Assembly (NCBI GenBank): GCA_049487715.1
Contig: CP150555.1
Coordinates: 682,001-746,000, forward strand
DNA length: 64,000 bases
Source of the DNA: Pycnococcus provasolii
Lineage: Eukaryota; Chlorophyta; Pseudoscourfieldiophyceae; Pseudoscourfieldiales
Direction of reading: 5' to 3'
Positions 60,403 to 64,000 of the stretch are shown here, one piece after another. The position numbers were made by a program, and so were the translations under genes. Within the stretch, counting starts at the first letter, position 1; every line of letters begins with the position of its first letter. The notes beneath the pieces are model-generated. The model did not search any database, was not told the DNA's origin, and was given only the letters and a program-made list of their open reading frames with translations.

Positions 60403-61632
60403 TCAGGAATCAAGATCAACGGGGACGTCGTTCTCGTAGTCGTAATCGACATCATGCCGCATCTCAGCGTAGGTAGCAGGTACCTCCGTGTCACGAATAT
60501 CGCTGTATCCCGCCGCCTGTGTCGCCACCGACGGCATGACGCAGAAACACCTGAGGTGACCGTCTCGGCTCGCCTGCGTTAGCTCAACATCGCATGGCGA
60601 GGTACTACACTCAAGCAACCGTGCGACACGATCAAGCGAGGGGCCGTTGACAATATATGCGTGCATCGAGAAGCACAGCGTGCAGTACCCAAGACCTGCC
60701 TCCGCATCGACCACGATCGGATCCTGTAAATGCATGCCACCGAGGTAAAGCACATCCCAATCGTCTGGCAGTGCTCGAAATGCTCGCAGAGCCTTGACGA
60801 GTGCTCCAGGAATGAATCGCGCGTCATCTTCGAGGATTAGGCAGGATTGGGCCTTCCGTTCGCGGGCCTGGCGGATCGCCTTGGCGTGCGAGAGCAGGCA
60901 CGCCGCCTCGGTTGTGTCGATGTACGGAAACGTTTCCGCAACGCTGTCTGGAAGTGTCTTGGCATCAACGGCATCAACGCGCTCAAGGGCGATGCCCAAC
61001 CCATTCGCGACGTGTTGGCGCAGCGAGTTCCAGCGCTCAGGTCGACGAGCAAGGCTGATGACCTTTGCGGGGTCCAGTACCCACGCGGGCACGCCCTCGA
61101 GGGGAGTGGCTGGAACGCGCGGCTGTGCCTCAAGCGGGGCAGCCGCGTGTGCGACGAGAGCTGCGCGTAACGCGGCAACGGCACCGCGGCGCGAAGGCTG
61201 CGTGCCAGTTTCGAGCTTGTCGAGCGCCGACGCGATGTCCTGCTCGCTTGCACCAGGCTTAAGGTTGGCAGATTGGTAGAGTGCCACCCACTCGGCGTCG
61301 ACGCCACGTGCGTCTGTGCCAGCGCGGATGCGGAGGGACGCCGACCTCGTTCCATCACCCACCGTTTCGTATTCCTCTGCAAGTTTCATGAGTGCGCCAC
61401 GGTCTTGGCATATATCCTCCCCTCCTAGAAGTGCGACGTGACATCGCAGCATGCGCACGGCTGCGCGGTGGTCGCCACGTTCGGCCGCCTCTGCGTATAG
61501 CCTTGCAAACGCGTGCGGGTCTCTTTTGTTGCGCACGGCGTACGCGAGCGGGTGCGGCCTGCCCGCCTTCTGCGCGAACGAGAGCGCGGAGTTGGGCGCG
61601 GAGGCGGGAGGCAGGCCGTCGACGTCGTCCAT
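60403..61632 (-). CDS. glycosyltransferase family 25-like protein
   Basis: A 409-residue protein. The GT25 fold is seen from about residue 188: KVISLARRPERWNSLRQHV, RVDAVDAKTLP, EAACLLSHAKAIRQAR, then SCLILEDDARF with the metal/nucleotide-sugar binding Glu268-Asp269-Asp270, DVLYLGGMH and a final Pro-Ser-Val-Ala-Thr-Gln segment. GT25 enzymes transfer galactose or related sugars from nucleotide sugars to lipopolysaccharide or collagen hydroxylysine; the acceptor here is unknown. No signal peptide or membrane anchor is visible. The N-terminal 180 residues contain a Sel1/TPR-like helical stretch (YAEAAERGDHRAAVRML). It converges on the kinesin gene. Confidence 0.87.
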   Translation of the reverse strand: MDDVDGLPPASAPNSALSFAQKAGRPHPLAYAVRNKRDPHAFARLYAEAAERGDHRAAVRMLRCHVALLGGEDICQDRGALMKLAEEYETVGDGTRSASLRIRAGTDARGVDAEWVALYQSANLKPGASEQDIASALDKLETGTQPSRRGAVAALRAALVAHAAAPLEAQPRVPATPLEGVPAWVLDPAKVISLARRPERWNSLRQHVANGLGIALERVDAVDAKTLPDSVAETFPYIDTTEAACLLSHAKAIRQARERKAQSCLILEDDARFIPGALVKALRAFRALPDDWDVLYLGGMHLQDPIVVDAEAGLGYCTLCFSMHAYIVNGPSLDRVARLLECSTSPCDVELTQASRDGHLRCFCVMPSVATQAAGYSDIRDTEVPATYAEMRHDVDYDYENDVPVDLDS

Positions 61633-61970
61633 GTTGACCAGTGTGGTGTGATATCTGAAAGGCCACCAGGTGCACCTGGAGCGTCAACGACGTGTAGAAC
61701 CTTCCAAAATCGTCCGAGGTGCCAGGAGGAGGAGCCGAAGCCAGAGGGGAAGGGAAGAGGAAGGGATACAAAGGTGGTTCCCCAACCACGTGTGAAAACG
61801 TGCGCGTTAACTTTAAGAGTATGTGGTGGGAGGGGAGGTGATGGAGGATGATGAGGTGGTGGTAAAGTACCTTTACAGTAGCAGCCTTACAGTAAATTTT
61901 ACTGTACTGTAAGACCCTTTCTTTTCTTTTCTTGGCCTTCATCATTCTCCGCATCAAAGGTCCCTCTCCC
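61633..61970. promoter_or_regulatory. divergent region with inverted repeat
   Basis: 338 bp between the GT25 and aspartic protease starts. It contains the inverted repeat CTTACAGTA...TACTGTAAG (61886-61913), which could form a small hairpin or be a dimeric binding site, and a TTTTC tract just before the protease leader. Confidence 0.5.
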
Positions 61971-63500
61971 ATGGCTTTGATGCCGTTGATGTTTGCGTTA
62001 AGCTCCTTTTTGGGATGTTTGTCTTTCTTGGTGATGGCCGCGGCGGCCGCTCATACTATGGGTGGCTTAAAGGTGCCGCTCAAGTACAAGGCGCGTTCTT
62101 CGCCGTCTACGGAAAAGATGCAACACTTGCGCGACATTCGCATGCACGCGAACGGACGTCGCGTCGCGGACACACGCGTGGTGGGAGCAAGCCCGTCGCT
62201 TCCCATCAACAACTTCATGGATGCGCAGTACTACGCGGAAATCTCGCTCGGAACGCCGCCGCAAAACTTCGAGGTGGTGCTTGACACCGGCTCGAGCAAC
62301 CTGTGGATTCCTAGCAAGAAGTGCAAACTGCTCGACATCCCGTGCCAGTTGCACACCAAGTACGACAGCTCGAAGAGCTCGACGTACGTGAAGAACGGAA
62401 CGAAGTTCGCAATTCAGTATGGGTCGGGAAGCTTGAGCGGTTTCCTCAGCCAAGATGAACTCACCGTCGCTGGACTCAAGGTGACTGGCCAGACGTTCGC
62501 GGAGGCCACGCAGGAGCCCGGCATCGCCTTCGTCGCGGCGCGCTTCGACGGCATCATGGGCCTTGCATACAACACAATCTCTGTGGACGGCGTCACGCCA
62601 CCTTTCTATAACATGGTTCAGCAGGGACTCGTCGACGAGCCTCTCTTCTCTTTCTGGCTGAACCGCGACCCGACGAAGACGCCAGGTGGCGAGGTTATTT
62701 TCGGCGGCGTGAACCCCGCGCGCTTTACCGGCCACCGCACGTGGGTCCCGGTCACGCGTCACGGATACTGGCAGTTCCAGATGGACGGCGGAAGCATTGG
62801 CGACTCGAAGTTCTGCGACGGCGGGTGTGTCGCCATCGCGGACACGGGAACCAGCCTGCTGGCCGGGCCGACGAAGGACATCAACGCGATCAACGCGAAG
62901 ATTGGTGCCGTGTCCGTCATCGCCGCGCAGTGCGAGCAGTATGTCGAACAGTACTTCCCCAAGATTATCGACATGCTCACCAGCACGCCTCCAGACGAGG
63001 TTTGCGAGAAGGTTCACCTCTGCGACTCCGCCAAGGACACGACGAGCCGAAAGCTCCTCAAGCACCCGGCACACCTCAAGTCGATGGTCGGCAACGACGT
63101 GAACAGCGCGGAGTGCAGCCTTTGCAAGCTTGCGGTTGGCTGGGCCGACTCGAAGCTCGAGGACAAGGACACGCAGGAGAAGCTGAAGAAGGACCTCGCC
63201 GAGCTTTGCGTGAAGGAGGCGGGTGCCGGTGGCGAGGCGGTCGTGGATTGCGACAGCCTCAGCGAAATGCCCGACGTCACGTTCACGATTGCCGGAAAGG
63301 ACTTCGTGCTTACGCCTGACCAGTACGTGCTCAAGGTAACGGCGCAGAACCAGACGGAGTGCATCAGCGGCTTTATGGGCCTTGACGTGCCGGCGCCGAT
63401 GGGACCTCTTTACATCCTCGGCGACATTTTCCTCGGCGTGTACCACACCGTCTTCGACCTGGGAAATAACCAAGTTGGATTTGCAACGGCGACGCCTTAA
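61971..63500 (+). CDS. phytepsin-like vacuolar aspartic protease with plant-specific (saposin-like) insert
   Basis: 509 residues from ATG 61971; the open frame before it has no ATG. A signal peptide (MALMPLMFALSSFLGCLSFL) and a short propeptide precede the mature pepsin fold. Catalytic Asp105 lies in VLDTGSSNLWIP and Asp291 in AIADTGTSLLAGP. Between them and the final strand lies the swapped saposin module (about 320-430). Cys pairs are CEQYVEQYF, CEKVHLC, CSLCKLAVGW and LCVKEAG...VVDC. The C-terminal GPLYILGDIFLGVYHTVFD follows. The insert is characteristic of Viridiplantae enzymes such as phytepsin and cardosin, where it aids vacuolar sorting and membrane interaction. Family and architecture are clear. 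Confidence 0.96.
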   Translation: MALMPLMFALSSFLGCLSFLVMAAAAAHTMGGLKVPLKYKARSSPSTEKMQHLRDIRMHANGRRVADTRVVGASPSLPINNFMDAQYYAEISLGTPPQNFEVVLDTGSSNLWIPSKKCKLLDIPCQLHTKYDSSKSSTYVKNGTKFAIQYGSGSLSGFLSQDELTVAGLKVTGQTFAEATQEPGIAFVAARFDGIMGLAYNTISVDGVTPPFYNMVQQGLVDEPLFSFWLNRDPTKTPGGEVIFGGVNPARFTGHRTWVPVTRHGYWQFQMDGGSIGDSKFCDGGCVAIADTGTSLLAGPTKDINAINAKIGAVSVIAAQCEQYVEQYFPKIIDMLTSTPPDEVCEKVHLCDSAKDTTSRKLLKHPAHLKSMVGNDVNSAECSLCKLAVGWADSKLEDKDTQEKLKKDLAELCVKEAGAGGEAVVDCDSLSEMPDVTFTIAGKDFVLTPDQYVLKVTAQNQTECISGFMGLDVPAPMGPLYILGDIFLGVYHTVFDLGNNQVGFATATP

Positions 63501-63584
63501 CTAAAGGTGGCTGTTTTTTTTAACCAATCGGAGGGAAATGTTTTTTCAAATAGAAACGTGTGATAGAACCGTACAATTTACACA

Positions 63585-64000
63585 TCACGAGTCGTATAGC
63601 TGATTACACGCGCGCTGCAGGTCGTTCGCGTTCACCTTTAGCGCGCCGGTGATTCGCTGGTCCTCAAAACCCAACTCCTTCATCTTAGCAAAGTTGCGAC
63701 AGAACTCGACGTAGGTATTTTCAGGCGTCTTATTCGAGCCACCGGCTGGACCGAACGCGGCGAACGCGAAAGCGAGCGAGTGCTCCGTGCACACGTCAGG
63801 ATACCTCCGTAGCAAAGGCGCCATGAGCTTCCTTTCCTCTTCCATCGCGCGGCTCGCCAAAGCTTGTGTGTCAATCGGCATCCCATCTTCTGCGCGCTTC
63901 ACGACATCCTTTTCCATCTGATAGTCGAACGCAAAAGATGTCTGGTTTGGCGCTGGTTTGACAGGTGGTGGTGCTGCTGGGATCCCCGCATCCCACGCAG
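63585..64000 (-). CDS. UBA-domain protein, 3' part only (runs off the window)
   Basis: The frame ends at 63585 and is open to the right window edge, so the start is missing. Reading from the edge: AWDAGIPAAPPPVKPAPN, TSFAFDYQMEKDVVKRAEDGMP, a helical region, then a C-terminal segment KELGFEDQRITGALKVNANDLQRACNQLYDS that fits a ubiquitin-associated (UBA) domain. The rest is not recognised. It converges on the aspartic protease 84 bp away. A role in ubiquitin-dependent trafficking or proteolysis is possible but inferred only from the UBA-like end. Confidence 0.6.
   Translation of the reverse strand, partial: AWDAGIPAAPPPVKPAPNQTSFAFDYQMEKDVVKRAEDGMPIDTQALASRAMEEERKLMAPLLRRYPDVCTEHSLAFAFAAFGPAGGSNKTPENTYVEFCRNFAKMKELGFEDQRITGALKVNANDLQRACNQLYDS

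Noticed and set aside
62067-63473. 468-residue open frame antisense to the aspartic protease
   Set aside because: It lies entirely opposite a gene with clear catalytic motifs; its Val/Arg/His-rich sequence is what GC-rich codon bias produces on the other strand.

Overview
The window is nuclear DNA of a eukaryote, most likely a green alga (Viridiplantae) with a compact, intron-poor genome of the prasinophyte type. The evidence is a plant-type aspartic protease with a saposin-like insert, two GATA factors with the 18-residue plant zinc-finger loop, a MinD with a transit-like N-terminus, Pro-rich (SPPPP) algal surface proteins, and TGTAA motifs (the usual chlorophyte poly(A) signal) just after several stop codons. 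Genes mostly lie back to back in alternating orientation, with convergent 3' ends only 35-250 bp apart. Most are single-exon. No rRNA, tRNA or CRISPR was found. The genus cannot be fixed from the sequence alone; Pycnococcus or a relative is only a guess.

Layout. 0.4-1.7 kb: ARF1 GTPase (two exons). 3.5-6.7 kb: two convergent GATA-factor genes, one also carrying a PHD-like Cys/His region. 8.5-12.5 kb: an unknown membrane protein, a SAM-dependent O-methyltransferase and a protein with three tandem DM14-like repeats. 12.8-16 kb: a strongly diverged diphosphomevalonate-decarboxylase homologue, head to head with plastid-division MinD. 16.2-22.2 kb: a 2006-residue SEC7 ARF-GEF of the BIG type, a potential activator of the ARF1 at the left end. 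22.4-28.3 kb: two methyltransferase-like genes (both with a reading-frame problem), PIG-U, a Nudix hydrolase and a CCR4-like exonuclease/phosphatase. 28.6-36.8 kb: a START-domain membrane protein, a 1465-residue coiled-coil/IQ protein, a small two-TM protein and a PHD/extended-PHD protein. 37.2-40.6 kb: a BIRC6-like ubiquitin-conjugating enzyme with N-terminal SUMO-interaction-like motifs, and a DNA 3'-phosphatase fused to a Pol-beta-like 8-kDa domain.

42.9-56.8 kb is a cluster of secreted or surface proteins. It holds a Tyr-rich protein with leucine-rich repeats encoded one per exon, a 1827-residue subtilisin-like protease with a kringle and poly-Pro inserts inside its catalytic domain, and a PSI-domain single-pass receptor-like protein. 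58-64 kb: a kinesin-13-like motor with a C-terminal SAM domain, a GT25 glycosyltransferase, a phytepsin-like aspartic protease and the 3' part of a UBA-domain gene that runs off the window.

Intergenic DNA carries telomere-like (TTAGGG/TTTAGGG) tracts near promoters, long G-runs, purine-rich and CAA/CA/GA microsatellites, and recurring GTACTGTAC palindromes. The best candidates for something undescribed are the exon-per-repeat LRR gene with homologous introns, the 3'-phosphatase/lyase-domain fusion, the kringle-in-subtilase protein and the diverged decarboxylase homologue.
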